A stretch of DNA of 64,000 nt from Sediminicoccus sp. KRV36. GTDB lineage: Bacteria > Pseudomonadota > Alphaproteobacteria > Acetobacterales > Acetobacteraceae. How positions within the stretch are numbered: the stretch's first letter is position 1; every line of letters starts with the position of its first letter. Both the position numbers and the translations under genes were made by a program. The notes under the pieces were generated by a model. It ran no database searches, was not told where the DNA came from, and was given only the letters and a program-made list of their open reading frames with translations. Shown here piece by piece: positions 37,070 to 46,011 of this stretch. The DNA is taken from assembly GCF_023243115.1 (NCBI RefSeq), contig NZ_CP085081.1, positions 1,178,001-1,242,000 on the forward strand, given 5' to 3'.

Positions 37070-37458
37070 TGCGCGCCCTCCCGGCCCCGGCCCTCGCTGC
37101 CTCGACCTTCACCGCCTGGGCCCTGCTGGCCCTCGCCCAACCCGCCGCCGCCCAGGAATGGGTGCCGCGCCGGGTTGGCGAGATCCAGGCGCTCGACAAG
37201 GTGAATGCCCGCGTGGCGACGCTGCGCGCAACCGTGGGGGAGGCGACGCGCTTCGGCACGCTGACCATCACCCTGCGCGCCTGCCATGCCCGCCCGCCGG
37301 ATGAAGTCCCCGATGCGGCGGCCTGGCTAGAGGTCACTGATGATCGTGGCGGCGCGGGGAGCGGCACAGTGTTCCGGGGCTGGCTCTTCGCCGATGCGCC
37401 GGCGGTCAACATGTTCGAGCATCCGGTCTATGATCTGCGGATCATGAGCTGCCGGTAG
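37069..37458 (+). CDS. DUF2155 domain-containing exported protein
   Basis: This 129-residue protein has a signal peptide (residues 1-28, ending AQPAAAQE) and the DUF2155 core: IQALDKVNARVATLRATVGE, TLTITLRACHARPPDEVPD, AAWLEV, VFRGWLFADAPAVNMFEHPV and a terminal cysteine in MSC. The two cysteines (RACH and the C-terminal MSC) may form a disulfide. The function is unknown; in alphaproteobacteria the gene often accompanies the NDUFA12 gene, as here. GTG 37066 and ATG 37069 are both possible starts. Confidence 0.88.
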   Translation: MRALPAPALAASTFTAWALLALAQPAAAQEWVPRRVGEIQALDKVNARVATLRATVGEATRFGTLTITLRACHARPPDEVPDAAAWLEVTDDRGGAGSGTVFRGWLFADAPAVNMFEHPVYDLRIMSCR

Positions 37459-37741
37459 AGCCTCTTCCGCTCAGGCCGAAGCCTTCGGATGGATGCTGAT
37501 GCCACGAAGACAACAGGCTGGAGGTCTCGTCGTGAACCCTGGCGAAGGGAGGCTCCCCGACCGGCCTGCCGCGATGTGCCGGGCACTCCCTCATTGCGGC
37601 GCGCCCGTCGGCGCATGAGGCCGCCCACCCGGTAACGCCCACCGCCGGCCCGCGTGGGCGAAGATCCCCGCGCGCGGCTGAAGCGCCCCATTCAACAGGC
37701 CACGTCCCATCAACCTGCTTCTCGCCACGCTCTATGTCCTG

Positions 37742-38563
37742 ATGTGGGGCTCCGCCTTCAATGCGGCGCGGATCGTGGCGCTGGAATGGCCGCCGCTCTG
37801 GGCGCTGGCCATTCGCTTCGCTGGCGTGGTGCCGCTGCTCTGGTTGATCTGGCGCTGGCGGCGGGTGCCCTTCGCGCAGGGCAGCGATCGCTGGCGCCTC
37901 GCGGTGATGGGCGGCTTCGGCATGGGCGGCTATCTCGCCTGCGCCTGGGTGGCCTCGGCCCATGTCCCGTCCGGGCTGGTGGCCCTGCTGGCGGCCTGTT
38001 CGCCGCTGTTCGTGGCGCTGGGCGAGGCCTGGCGCGGGCAGCGCCTGGCGCCCCTGGGCTGGCTTGGGCTTGGCCTGGGCTGGATCGGTGTCGCCACGCT
38101 GGGCCTGCTGCGCTCGGCCGATGGGCTGGAAGCGGCCGAGGCCTGGGGTATCGGCCTGACGCTGTGCGGCGCCTTCCTGCAGGCGGTGGGCGTGCTGGCC
38201 TATGCGCCGGCCCGGGCGCGCATGGACCCCTGGTCGGCCAATCTCGGGCAGACGGTGGTGGCGAGCGTGGTGCTGATCGCCCTGGCCGGCCTGATCGGCG
38301 GGCCGCTGCCGCGCACGGCCAGCCCCATGCTGATCGGCGGCATGCTCTATGCGAGCCTGGTCGTTGGCGTGGCTGGCTATGCGCTGTTCTTCCTGGTGAT
38401 CCGACGCTTCGGCGCTTCCAATGCGGCGGCGCTGCAACTCATGGCGCCGCCGGTCGCCGCATTGCTCGGCTGGTCCTTCATGGAGGAGCGGCTGGCCTGG
38501 GGCGACCTGCTGGGCGGGGCCATCACCCTGGCCGGGTTGCTGCTGATGTTCCGGGCGAGATAA
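37742..38563 (+). CDS. EamA/DMT-family transporter (start uncertain)
   Basis: This inner-membrane permease has at least 273 residues, with EamA repeats MWGSAFNAARIVALEWPPLW..., FGMGGYLACAWVASAHVPSG and VVGVAGYALFFLVIRRFGAS. LQLMAPPVAALLGWSFMEER, typical of the end of the second repeat, follows. The first helix seems to begin earlier (INLLLATLYVL is encoded just upstream in frame), but no ATG, GTG or TTG occurs between the in-frame stop at 37679 and 37742. Either a CTG/ATC start is used or the N terminus is trimmed. Confidence 0.8.
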   Translation: MWGSAFNAARIVALEWPPLWALAIRFAGVVPLLWLIWRWRRVPFAQGSDRWRLAVMGGFGMGGYLACAWVASAHVPSGLVALLAACSPLFVALGEAWRGQRLAPLGWLGLGLGWIGVATLGLLRSADGLEAAEAWGIGLTLCGAFLQAVGVLAYAPARARMDPWSANLGQTVVASVVLIALAGLIGGPLPRTASPMLIGGMLYASLVVGVAGYALFFLVIRRFGASNAAALQLMAPPVAALLGWSFMEERLAWGDLLGGAITLAGLLLMFRAR

Positions 38564-38628
38564 GGCGCCCTTCGGCGCGCGGGCTGGGACCTGCGCGCGG
38601 CGTTGAACTGCGCCCTGGCGGCCGCGGA

Positions 38629-38985
38629 TCAACCGCGCCGCAAACCGCCCAGATGAGTGTCATGGAAATCGCCCCGCTTCAGCCCGTAGCCCATGGCGCG
38701 GTCCCCCCCGACATGCGAGGCCCAGGCCAGGGCCGGCACCGCCGCCTCGGGCAGCCAGAGTGCCACCAGACCGAGCACCAGGGGCCCGATGGTCATATGC
38801 GCCGTGTTATAGGCGATGGCGCCGACCCGGGGCCCCGCCAGATAGCCCAGCATGGACAGGTCCGGCACGAGCCACAGCGCGAGGAACAGCCACCAGCCCC
38901 CACCCAGCCAGGCCATGGCGGCCAGGCTCGCCAGGAACAGCGCCAGGCCCTCCAGGCGCAGGAGCAGGATGGTGCGGTCGGGCAT
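38629..38985 (-). CDS. DUF4260 family membrane protein
   Basis: This 118-residue protein matches the DUF4260 pattern of four membrane helices: LEGLALFLASLAAMAWLG, WLFLALWLVPDLSMLGYLAG, AYNTAHMTIGPLVLGLVALW and WASHVGGDRAMGYGLK (the conserved HxxxDRxxGYGLK end). The function is not known. It is divergent from coaBC, with start codons 43 bases apart. Confidence 0.85.
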   Translation of the reverse strand: MPDRTILLLRLEGLALFLASLAAMAWLGGGWWLFLALWLVPDLSMLGYLAGPRVGAIAYNTAHMTIGPLVLGLVALWLPEAAVPALAWASHVGGDRAMGYGLKRGDFHDTHLGGLRRG

Positions 38986-39028
38986 GCAGGGGCTTCGCCA
39001 GATGGGGATTTGCTGCGCAGAATAACCC

Positions 39029-40222
39029 ATGCTCCATGGTCGCCACATCCTTTTGATCGTCTCCGGCAGCGTCGCCGCCTTCAAGGCGCTGATGCTGGTG
39101 CGCCTGCTCCGGGCGGAGGGCGCCCGCGTGCGCGCGGTGCTGACGGCCGGCGGGGCGCGCTTCGTCACCCGGGAATCGCTCGCGGCGCTGACGGGTGAAC
39201 CCGTCCAGGATGATCTCTGGGCGCCCAGGGGCGGGGAGGAGGCCGAGATCGGCCATATCCGCCTGGCCCGCTGGGCCGATGCGGTGGTGGTGGCCCCGGC
39301 CTCCGCGAACCGCCTGGCGCAGATGGCGCATGGCCTCGCGCATGATCTTGCCGGCTGCATCCTGCTGGCAACCTGCGCCCCCGTGCTGGTGGCGCCCGCG
39401 ATGAACCCGGCCATGTGGGCGCATCCGGCCACGCGGGCGAATATCGCCACCCTGGCCGAGCGCGGCCTGCATTTCATCGGCCCCGAGGATGGCCCGATGG
39501 CGGAGCCGGAATCCGGCCCCGGGCGCCTCTCCGAGCCGGAGGCCATCGCCTATGCCATCCGCACCCTGCTCGGCTCCGGGCCGCTCTCGGGCCGGCATGC
39601 GCTGGTGACAAGCGGGCCGACGCATGAGCCGATTGACCCGGTGCGCTACATCGCCAATCGCAGCAGCGGCAAGCAGGGGCACGCCATCGCGGCGGCGCTG
39701 GCGGCCCTTGGCGCGCGCGTCACGCTGGTCAGTGGCCCCGTCGCGCTGCCGGATCCGCCGGGTGTTGTGGTGCGCCGCGTGGAAACCGCGCGCGACATGC
39801 TGGCCGCCTGCGAGGCGAGCCTGCCGGCGGATATCGCGATCCTCGCCGCCGCCGTGGCTGATTGGCGGGTGGCGCAGGAGGCCGCGCAGAAGCTGAAGAA
39901 GCAGCCGGGGGCCGCGGCGCCCACGCTCAGCATGGCGCTGAACCCTGATATCCTGGCCACATTGTCGCGCCACGCGCAGCGCCCGCGTCTCGTCATCGGC
40001 TTCGCGGCGGAGACCGAGCATGTGGTGCAGCACGCGCGCGAAAAGCTGGCGCGTAAGGGCTGCGACTGGATCATCGCGAATGATGTCTCCGGCGATGTGA
40101 TGGGGGGCGCCGAGAATGCCGTGCACCTGGTCACCGCCGATGCCGTGGAGGAATGGCCGAGGATGCTGAAGGAAGATGTGGCGACGCGCCTGGCCGCGCG
40201 CGTGGCGGAGCATTTCGCATGA
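39029..40222 (+). CDS. coaBC: Bifunctional phosphopantothenoylcysteine decarboxylase/synthase
   Basis: CoaBC forms 4'-phosphopantothenoylcysteine and decarboxylates it in coenzyme A synthesis. The 397-residue protein has an N-terminal FMN-dependent decarboxylase domain ([16 protein letters not shown], the histidine in [12 protein letters not shown], the PAMNPAMW motif). The C-terminal synthase domain has [34 protein letters not shown] and IGFAAET. It is complete. Its TGA overlaps the dut ATG (ATGA), the common coaBC-dut pairing. Confidence 0.96.
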   Translation: MLHGRHILLIVSGSVAAFKALMLVRLLRAEGARVRAVLTAGGARFVTRESLAALTGEPVQDDLWAPRGGEEAEIGHIRLARWADAVVVAPASANRLAQMAHGLAHDLAGCILLATCAPVLVAPAMNPAMWAHPATRANIATLAERGLHFIGPEDGPMAEPESGPGRLSEPEAIAYAIRTLLGSGPLSGRHALVTSGPTHEPIDPVRYIANRSSGKQGHAIAAALAALGARVTLVSGPVALPDPPGVVVRRVETARDMLAACEASLPADIAILAAAVADWRVAQEAAQKLKKQPGAAAPTLSMALNPDILATLSRHAQRPRLVIGFAAETEHVVQHAREKLARKGCDWIIANDVSGDVMGGAENAVHLVTADAVEEWPRMLKEDVATRLAARVAEHFA

Positions 40223-40656
40223 AGGTCCTGGTGCAGCGCCTGCCGCATGCGGAGGGTCTGCCGCTTCCCGGCTATGCCACGCCCGGCGCGGCCGGCATGG
40301 ACCTGCTGGCCGCGGCCGACATGACCATCCCGCCTGGTGGTCGCGCCCTGGTGCCGACCGGGCTGGCCATCGCGCTGCCGGACGGCTTCGAGATGCAGGT
40401 CCGCCCGCGCTCGGGCCTCGCGCTCAAGCACGGTGTCACCGTCTTGAACGCGCCGGGCACGGTGGATAGCGATTACCGTGGTGAGGTCGGTGTCATTCTG
40501 CTGAACACCGCGGCCGAGGCCTTTTCCGTGGCACGGGGGGAGCGCATCGCGCAGGCGGTCTTCGCGCCCGTCACACGGGCAGAGTGGGAAGAGGTGGTGG
40601 TGCTGCCGGAGACGCAGCGTGGCGCGGGCGGCTTCGGCAGCACCGGCCGCGTCTAG
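40219..40656 (+). CDS. dut: dUTP diphosphatase
   Basis: This enzyme hydrolyses dUTP to dUMP, keeping uracil out of DNA and feeding dTMP synthesis. The 145-residue trimeric-type protein has all five motifs: [49 protein letters not shown] and [11 protein letters not shown]. The ATG at 40219 overlaps the coaBC stop. Confidence 0.97.
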   Translation: MKVLVQRLPHAEGLPLPGYATPGAAGMDLLAAADMTIPPGGRALVPTGLAIALPDGFEMQVRPRSGLALKHGVTVLNAPGTVDSDYRGEVGVILLNTAAEAFSVARGERIAQAVFAPVTRAEWEEVVVLPETQRGAGGFGSTGRV

Positions 40657-40842
40657 GGCGCCGCGAAGCGGGATCCGCCAGCGCCGGTTTGCCGAAAGCT
40701 TCGATGCGCTGTTGGCCCGGCGCGCCGGATAAAGACCCAGGCGGCGGGCTTTCCGCCATAGGGGCGCCGCGGGGAAACCCCCATGCGTATTCCCTGCGGC
40801 CTGGGCTGGTCGTCAGGGGGCAGCCCACCCCATATTGCGGAC

Positions 40843-41643
40843 ATGGATCTCGATTTTACGGAAAGTGAGTTGCACCGCTACTCGCGCCACATCCTGCTGA
40901 AGGAGGTTGGCGCCATCGGCCAGGCGCGGCTGCGCCAGGCGCGCGTGCTGGTGGTGGGCGCCGGCGGGCTTGGCTCGCCGCTGGCGATGTATCTGGCAGC
41001 GGCGGGTGTGGGCACGCTCGGCCTCGTGGATCATGACCATCTGGAGCTGTCCAACCTGCAACGGCAGATCGCGCACAGCACGGCGCGGCTGGGTCAGAAC
41101 AAGACGGACAGCGCCGCCGAGGCCCTGCGCGCGCTCAACCCCGAGGTCCGGCTGGAGCTGCACACCCGCCGCATGGATCGCGCCGCCGCCGAGGAGTTGA
41201 TCCCGCAATACGACGTGATCTGCGATGGCACCGACAATTTCCCGACGCGCTTCCTGCTGGGCGATGCCTGCCATCTGCTGAAGAAGCCCCTGGTCAGCGC
41301 CGCAGTGCTGCGGTTCGAGGGCCAGCTTTCGGTGTTTCGCGCGCATCAGGGCGCACCTCACCCCTGCCATCGCTGCCTGCATCCGGACATGCCGCCCGAA
41401 GGGCTGGTGCCCAGCTGCTCCGAGGCCGGGGTGCTGGGGGCCGTGGTGGGCGTGATGGGCACGCTGCAGGCCACCGAGGTGCTGAAGCTGCTGCTCGGCA
41501 TTGGCGAGGACATGTCCGGCCGGCTGCTGCTCTGGGATGCGCTGGATGCCCGCTTCCGCACGGTGAAGCTGCGGCGGGACCCGGATTGCGCGCTCTGCGG
41601 CGAGCATGCCGGCATTCACGATCTTTCGGCGCATCCCGCGTGA
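40843..41643 (+). CDS. moeB: HesA/MoeB/ThiF-family sulfur-carrier adenylyltransferase
   Basis: This E1-like enzyme adenylates the C-terminal Gly of a ubiquitin-like sulfur carrier (MoaD or ThiS). The 266-residue protein has RYSRHILLKEVGAIGQARL, the nucleotide loop VVGAGGLGSPLAMYLAAAGV and the DNLQRQ-like segment ELSNLQRQIAHS. CDGTDNFPTRFLLGDACHLL follows, with two CxxC zinc knuckles (CHRCLH and CALCGEH). There is no C-terminal rhodanese domain. MoeB and ThiF cannot be told apart from this sequence alone. The stop overlaps the next gene. Confidence 0.85.
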   Translation: MDLDFTESELHRYSRHILLKEVGAIGQARLRQARVLVVGAGGLGSPLAMYLAAAGVGTLGLVDHDHLELSNLQRQIAHSTARLGQNKTDSAAEALRALNPEVRLELHTRRMDRAAAEELIPQYDVICDGTDNFPTRFLLGDACHLLKKPLVSAAVLRFEGQLSVFRAHQGAPHPCHRCLHPDMPPEGLVPSCSEAGVLGAVVGVMGTLQATEVLKLLLGIGEDMSGRLLLWDALDARFRTVKLRRDPDCALCGEHAGIHDLSAHPA

Positions 41644-42011
41644 CGGCGCTGGGCATCCTGCTGCTCTCGGGCGGGCATGAGCGGGCGCATTACGCCTTGA
41701 TGCTGGCCACCGCCGCCGCCGCCCTCGGCCGGCCGGTCACGCTCTTTGCCACGAATGGCGGCTGCCGCCTGCTGCTGGAGGCGACACCGCTGGAGCGTGA
41801 CCCGCGCGAGGCGGAGCTGGCCCGGGCCGGCGTCGCCAGCATCGCGACGCTGATGGAGGCGGCGCGGGCGCTGGAGATCCGTCGCATCGCCTGTGAAGCC
41901 GGGCTGCGCGCCGAGGGGCTGGATGGCGAGAGGCTGGCGCCGGGCGTGGAACTTGCCGGCATCGTGACCTTCCTGGGCGCGGTCGGCACAGGCCAGGTCA
42001 TTTCACTGTGA
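41640..42011 (+). CDS. DsrE-family sulfur-relay-like protein
   Basis: This 123-residue protein has the DsrE/F-like alpha/beta fold pattern: LGILLLSGGHERAHYALMLA, PVTLFATNGGCRLLLEA, and a second cysteine in IRRIACEAGLRAEGLDG, which falls where DsrE-type proteins carry the persulfide cysteine. The GTG at 41640 overlaps the TGA of moeB (GTGA), so the two are coupled. A role in passing sulfur to, or with, the MoeB-activated carrier is inferred from this context only. Confidence 0.75.
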   Translation: MTALGILLLSGGHERAHYALMLATAAAALGRPVTLFATNGGCRLLLEATPLERDPREAELARAGVASIATLMEAARALEIRRIACEAGLRAEGLDGERLAPGVELAGIVTFLGAVGTGQVISL

Positions 42012-42049
42012 CGCTTGACCCGGCGCGACCCGGCTTGGCATCCAGGCGA

Positions 42050-42925
42050 ATGATGCCGATCCGTTTCGTCCTTGCCGCGCTGTTGATGCTTGCCTGGGCG
42101 GGCGGTGCGGGCGCGCAATCAACTCTGGGTGGGCAGGGCAGCGTGCCACCGCCCCGCGCGGCGGCGCCCACCAGCACGGCGCCCACGAGCACGCCGCCCG
42201 CCACATCCGCCGCCGCGCCGAGGGCTGCCGCGCGCCCGGCCCGGGCCAGTAATGCCCAAGCTGGCAATCCCCAAGCTGGCAATGCCCAGGGCAGCACGGC
42301 CCGCCCGGCCGCCCACCCCAACACCACGCCACGCCCGCCGCAAACCGCGGCACAGCGCCAGCAGGCCCAGCAGCAGCGCCGCGCCGCGGCCGCAGCGGCG
42401 GCAGCGGCTGCCACCGCGGCCGCCGCCGCCGCACCGCCCGCCCAGGCGGCAACCCCGCCGCCGCCCGAGCCCATCCCGCCCATCGGCAGCGTCACCGGCC
42501 TGCCCATGCCGCGCTTCGCCGCCCTGCGCTCGAATGATGTCAATCTGCGCGTCGGTCCGGACCGCCGCTTTCCGGTGGAGTGGCGCTACCAGCGCTCGGA
42601 CCTGCCGGTGCAGATCATTCGCGAGCATGACCAGTGGCGCCGCATCCGGGACCCGGATGGAACCGAGGGCTGGCTGGCCGCCTCCAACCTGCAGCCCGGC
42701 CGCCGCACCTTCATCGTGCGTGGCGAGGCCAGCGCCGAAGTGCCGCTGCGCCGCCGTGCTGAGGAAGCCTCCACCCCCGTCGCCAGGCTGCGCCCGGGCG
42801 TGATCGGCCGCATCCGCGGCTGCGATGCGGGCAGCGACTGGTGCGAAGTCCAGGTGCAGGACCGCCGCGGCTTCATCCGGCGTGGCGAGATCTTCGGCGT
42901 CCTGCCGGATGAGGAAATCAAGTAG
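42050..42925 (+). CDS. Exported SH3b-domain protein with Ala/Pro-rich linker
   Basis: This 291-residue protein has a Sec signal peptide (FVLAALLMLAWAGGAGAQS), then about 130 residues of Ala/Pro/Gln-rich low complexity including QRQQAQQQRRAAAAAAAAAA. Two bacterial SH3 repeats follow: RSNDVNLRVGPDRRFPVEW through GWLAASNLQ, and VPLRRRAEEASTPVARLRPG through GWCEVQ-like QDRRGFIRRGEIFGV. SH3b domains usually bind cell-wall material. A periplasmic envelope role is inferred. Confidence 0.82.
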   Translation: MMPIRFVLAALLMLAWAGGAGAQSTLGGQGSVPPPRAAAPTSTAPTSTPPATSAAAPRAAARPARASNAQAGNPQAGNAQGSTARPAAHPNTTPRPPQTAAQRQQAQQQRRAAAAAAAAAATAAAAAAPPAQAATPPPPEPIPPIGSVTGLPMPRFAALRSNDVNLRVGPDRRFPVEWRYQRSDLPVQIIREHDQWRRIRDPDGTEGWLAASNLQPGRRTFIVRGEASAEVPLRRRAEEASTPVARLRPGVIGRIRGCDAGSDWCEVQVQDRRGFIRRGEIFGVLPDEEIK

Positions 42926-42957
42926 CGCGCCTGGTCCCAGCGCGGATCAGGCCGGCT

Positions 42958-43950
42958 TCAATCCACCCGGGCGCCTGACGCGCGGATCAGCGGCGCGAAG
43001 GCGGCCTCGTTCAGGGTGCGGAAGGTCGCGAATTCCTCGGGCGTGGTGTACCAGGTGGAGGCGGCGTTTTCCTCGAAGCGGCGCTTCAGGTCCGGGCTTT
43101 CCAGCGATTGCCGTGTCAGCGCGTTGAGCCGATGGATGATGGCGGGCGGCATCCCCGCCGGCCCCATCACCCCGCCCCAGGAGGTGATTTCGAAACCCGG
43201 CAGGAATTCCGCCATGGCCGGGATTTCGGGCGCCTGCGGGCTGCGCGTCGCCCCGGTGACGGCCAGGGCCCGCAGCCGGCCCTCGCGCGCCAGCGCCAGG
43301 CCCTGGGGGATATTGTCAAAGATCATGTGCACGCGCCCCCCCTGGAGGTCCACATGGGCGGGTGCCGCACCCCGATAGGGCACGTGCAGCATGTCCACCC
43401 CCGCCATCGCCTTGAACATCTCGCCCGAGAGATGGACCGTGGTGCCCGAGCCCGAGGAGGCATAGGCGTAGCGCCCGGGATTGGCCTTCAGCAGCGCGAT
43501 CAGTTCCGGCACCGAGCGCGCCGGCACGTCGTTGTTCACGACCAGCAGATTGGGCAGTTGCCAGAGGCCCGAGACGAGCGAGAAATCCTGCGCCGGGTTG
43601 AAGGGCAGCCGCCCGTAGAGCGTGGGCGAAATCGCCAGCGGCGCGACACTGGCAAGGCCGATCGTGTTGCCATCCGGCACAGCGCGGGCAATCGCTTCAG
43701 TGCCCACATTGCCGCCCGAGCCCGAGCGGTTCTCCACGACAAAGGACTGGCCGGTGATCTCGCTCATCTTGATGCACCAGAGGCGGGAGAGGATATCCGT
43801 GCCACCCCCCGGCGGAAACAGCCCGATGAAGCGCACCGGGCCGCTTGGCCAGGCGGGCTGGCCCATCGCCGGGGCGATGAGTGCGGGGGCGGCGAGGGCC
43901 GCCATGCTCAGGCCAAGTGCTGCGCGGCGCGTCATCGCGGAATGCGGCAT
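42958..43950 (-). CDS. Bug-family (TctC-like) tripartite tricarboxylate receptor
   Basis: This 330-residue periplasmic binding protein has a Tat-like signal (MTRRAALGLSMAALAAPALI with RR at 8-9). The mature domain has VRFIGLFPPGGGTDILSRLW, VVENRSGSGGNVGTEAIARA, PYRGAAPAHVDLQGGRVHMI and RLRALAVTGATRSPQAPEIP. GGGAGAG precedes the ATG at 43950. The ligand is unknown, and no permease genes are adjacent. It is the second Bug gene of the window. Confidence 0.9.
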   Translation of the reverse strand: MPHSAMTRRAALGLSMAALAAPALIAPAMGQPAWPSGPVRFIGLFPPGGGTDILSRLWCIKMSEITGQSFVVENRSGSGGNVGTEAIARAVPDGNTIGLASVAPLAISPTLYGRLPFNPAQDFSLVSGLWQLPNLLVVNNDVPARSVPELIALLKANPGRYAYASSGSGTTVHLSGEMFKAMAGVDMLHVPYRGAAPAHVDLQGGRVHMIFDNIPQGLALAREGRLRALAVTGATRSPQAPEIPAMAEFLPGFEITSWGGVMGPAGMPPAIIHRLNALTRQSLESPDLKRRFEENAASTWYTTPEEFATFRTLNEAAFAPLIRASGARVD

Positions 43951-44196
43951 CGTCTCTCCCTGGCCGCGCTTTTGGTGCGCTTGCCCTGACACATGCACGG
44001 CCAGAAGCCGCCCGGAGGTCAAGGAAAATCCGCTGGCCCGAAGCCCGGCGAGGTTTCGTGGCGGCAGGCGGACGCGCCCTGCGCAACCTGCGTCATTCGA
44101 GCCCCATCCACGCCGCGCAGCGGGCTGAGGGGGGCGGCGTATGGCAGTTCCCGGCAAGCGGCGCCCGGGCCTGATGCGAGGTAATGCGGCTTCGGC

Positions 44197-45972
44197 TTAG
44201 GCCGGGCGCAAGGTGCTCAGGCCGGAGCGTGCCGAGAGATAGCGAAGCTGGGCATCATGATCGGCCGCGCCGCACAGCATCAGCCCCGTGAAGAAGATGC
44301 GCACCGGCCGCCCAGGCTCCTGCGGGGCGGGCCCGGTGTCGAACTCGATCACCAGCTCGCCTGGCTCGCAAGGCGGGATATCCACGCGCATGAGGCGATT
44401 GGCCCCGGCGGGCAATTCCTCGGCGAACCAGGGGCCGGGCGCTTCGTGCGGCCGCAGGGCGCGAAGCCGGACCAGCGCCGGCGCCGCCGCGGGTGCCGCG
44501 AGTTCGAGGGTGAGGATCAACCCTTCGGGCGGCGGCACGGGCACTGGAAACCGCAGCCGAACCGGGCCCCAGGAGGCGCCGATGCCCCAGCGTTCCTGCA
44601 GGCCCCAGCCCTCGCCTTCGCACAGCATCTGATGCAGCAGGCTGAAGGGCGCCATCAACGCGGGCAGGTCGGGGATCTGGGGTTTTTCGAAGCCCACGCG
44701 TTCCCCCAGCGGGAAGAAGATCCGCGCCGCCGGCTCGGGCAGGGGCGTGGTGTCGGTGGCAAGGGTGGCGACCAGGCCTTCCGCCACGGCACGCCAGCTG
44801 CGGATCTGCGTCCGTTCCGGGATCTTCGCCTCCAGGCGCCGGCGGTGCTCCGGGTCCCGGATCAGGCTCCAGGCGAGCTCGGCGAGTTCCGGCTCGCTCT
44901 GCGGCGTGAAATACAGGGCGGCGGAGCCACCCGCCTCCCGCAGGCTGGTATGATCGGGCGTGATGGCGATCTTGCCATGCGCCAGGGCCTCGGTGACCGG
45001 CAGGCCCCAGCCTTCGTAGAAGCTGTTGAAGACGGTGAAGAGGCAGCGCTCATAGAGCAAGGCCAGCAGCGCATCCCCGACATCCTGCAAATGGGTCACG
45101 CGGCTGCGCAGTTCCGGGGCGGATTGCATCAGATGCAGCACCGGCTCCGCCTGGAAGCCCTGGCGGCCGAGCAGGACCAGATCCGGCATCACGGCGTCGC
45201 CGTGCCGTCGCAGCAAGGTCAGCCAGGCGTGCAACAGCAGCAGGTGATTCTTGCGCGATTCGATGGTCGCGACGCAGAGCACGAAGGGCCGGCCTTCGCG
45301 CAGCACGGCGGGCAATTCGGCGGGCGCCGCGCCGCTGAGCGGCGGGAATTGCGCGTCCAGCGGCATGATGCCGACAGGAATGTCCAGATGCGGCAGAAGG
45401 CGGCGCTGCCAGAAGCGGAAATCCCGCGCCGTGCAGGCGCTGATCGCCACCGCCCGGTCGATCTGCAGGCACATGGCAAGGAGATGCTCGGAAAAGCTGC
45501 GCGACAGGCTGATATCGCAATGCTCGGGCGTCGCCAGCGGGATCGCGTCGTAGAACAGCACGCAGACCACCGCGCCATGGGCCTGGCGCAGTTCCCGCAG
45601 GCGCCGCAGCTGCATCGGGTTGCTGCCCGTGAGGCCGAGCGCCAGCACCCGGTCCCCGGCGGCAAAGGCAAAGGCCGGGGCACCCTGCTGGGCGGTCCGC
45701 CGCGCCTCCTGCAGGGCCAGCCAGGCGGGTTCGTCACGCCGCCCGCCCTCACGCGCGGCGCGGATGATCGCGAGCAGCAGAGCCTCCGGAAATTGCACGA
45801 AGCGCCCCTGCTCGGGCGAAAACAGCGCGAGCTGGAACAGCGCTGGGGTGCCGGGTTCAAGCCCCGCCTCCAGCAACGCCATCTGCACCCGCGCAACCCC
45901 CACCGGCGTGCGTTGCAACTCCAGCAGTTCCAGCAGATCCGTCAGGTCCACGACGAAGCGGGGGGAAGCCAT
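44197..45972 (-). CDS. GT-B glycosyltransferase (GT4-like) with C-terminal extension
   Basis: This 591-residue protein has a GT-B core: VLFYDAIPLATPEHC, AISACTARDFRFWQRRLLPH, then the nucleotide-sugar domain FVLCVATIESRKNHLLLLHA, LVLLGRQGFQAEP and the EX7E-like FNSFYEGWGLPVTEALAHGK. The last 170 or so residues form an extra beta-rich domain (RLRFPVPVPPPEGLILTLEL, GELVIEFDTGPAP). The donor and acceptor sugars are unknown. It is transcribed after manC on the minus strand with a 39-base gap, pointing to surface polysaccharide synthesis. Confidence 0.85.
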   Translation of the reverse strand: MASPRFVVDLTDLLELLELQRTPVGVARVQMALLEAGLEPGTPALFQLALFSPEQGRFVQFPEALLLAIIRAAREGGRRDEPAWLALQEARRTAQQGAPAFAFAAGDRVLALGLTGSNPMQLRRLRELRQAHGAVVCVLFYDAIPLATPEHCDISLSRSFSEHLLAMCLQIDRAVAISACTARDFRFWQRRLLPHLDIPVGIMPLDAQFPPLSGAAPAELPAVLREGRPFVLCVATIESRKNHLLLLHAWLTLLRRHGDAVMPDLVLLGRQGFQAEPVLHLMQSAPELRSRVTHLQDVGDALLALLYERCLFTVFNSFYEGWGLPVTEALAHGKIAITPDHTSLREAGGSAALYFTPQSEPELAELAWSLIRDPEHRRRLEAKIPERTQIRSWRAVAEGLVATLATDTTPLPEPAARIFFPLGERVGFEKPQIPDLPALMAPFSLLHQMLCEGEGWGLQERWGIGASWGPVRLRFPVPVPPPEGLILTLELAAPAAAPALVRLRALRPHEAPGPWFAEELPAGANRLMRVDIPPCEPGELVIEFDTGPAPQEPGRPVRIFFTGLMLCGAADHDAQLRYLSARSGLSTLRPA

Positions 45973-46011
45973 GTTCTTCGCGCTCAGCCCATGTGCCCGG
46001 GCGAAGCCGCC

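Noticed and set aside
37459..37741. Possible small gene or RNA before the second EamA gene
   Set aside because: No frame has a ribosome-binding site or protein-like content, and only short hairpins are seen.
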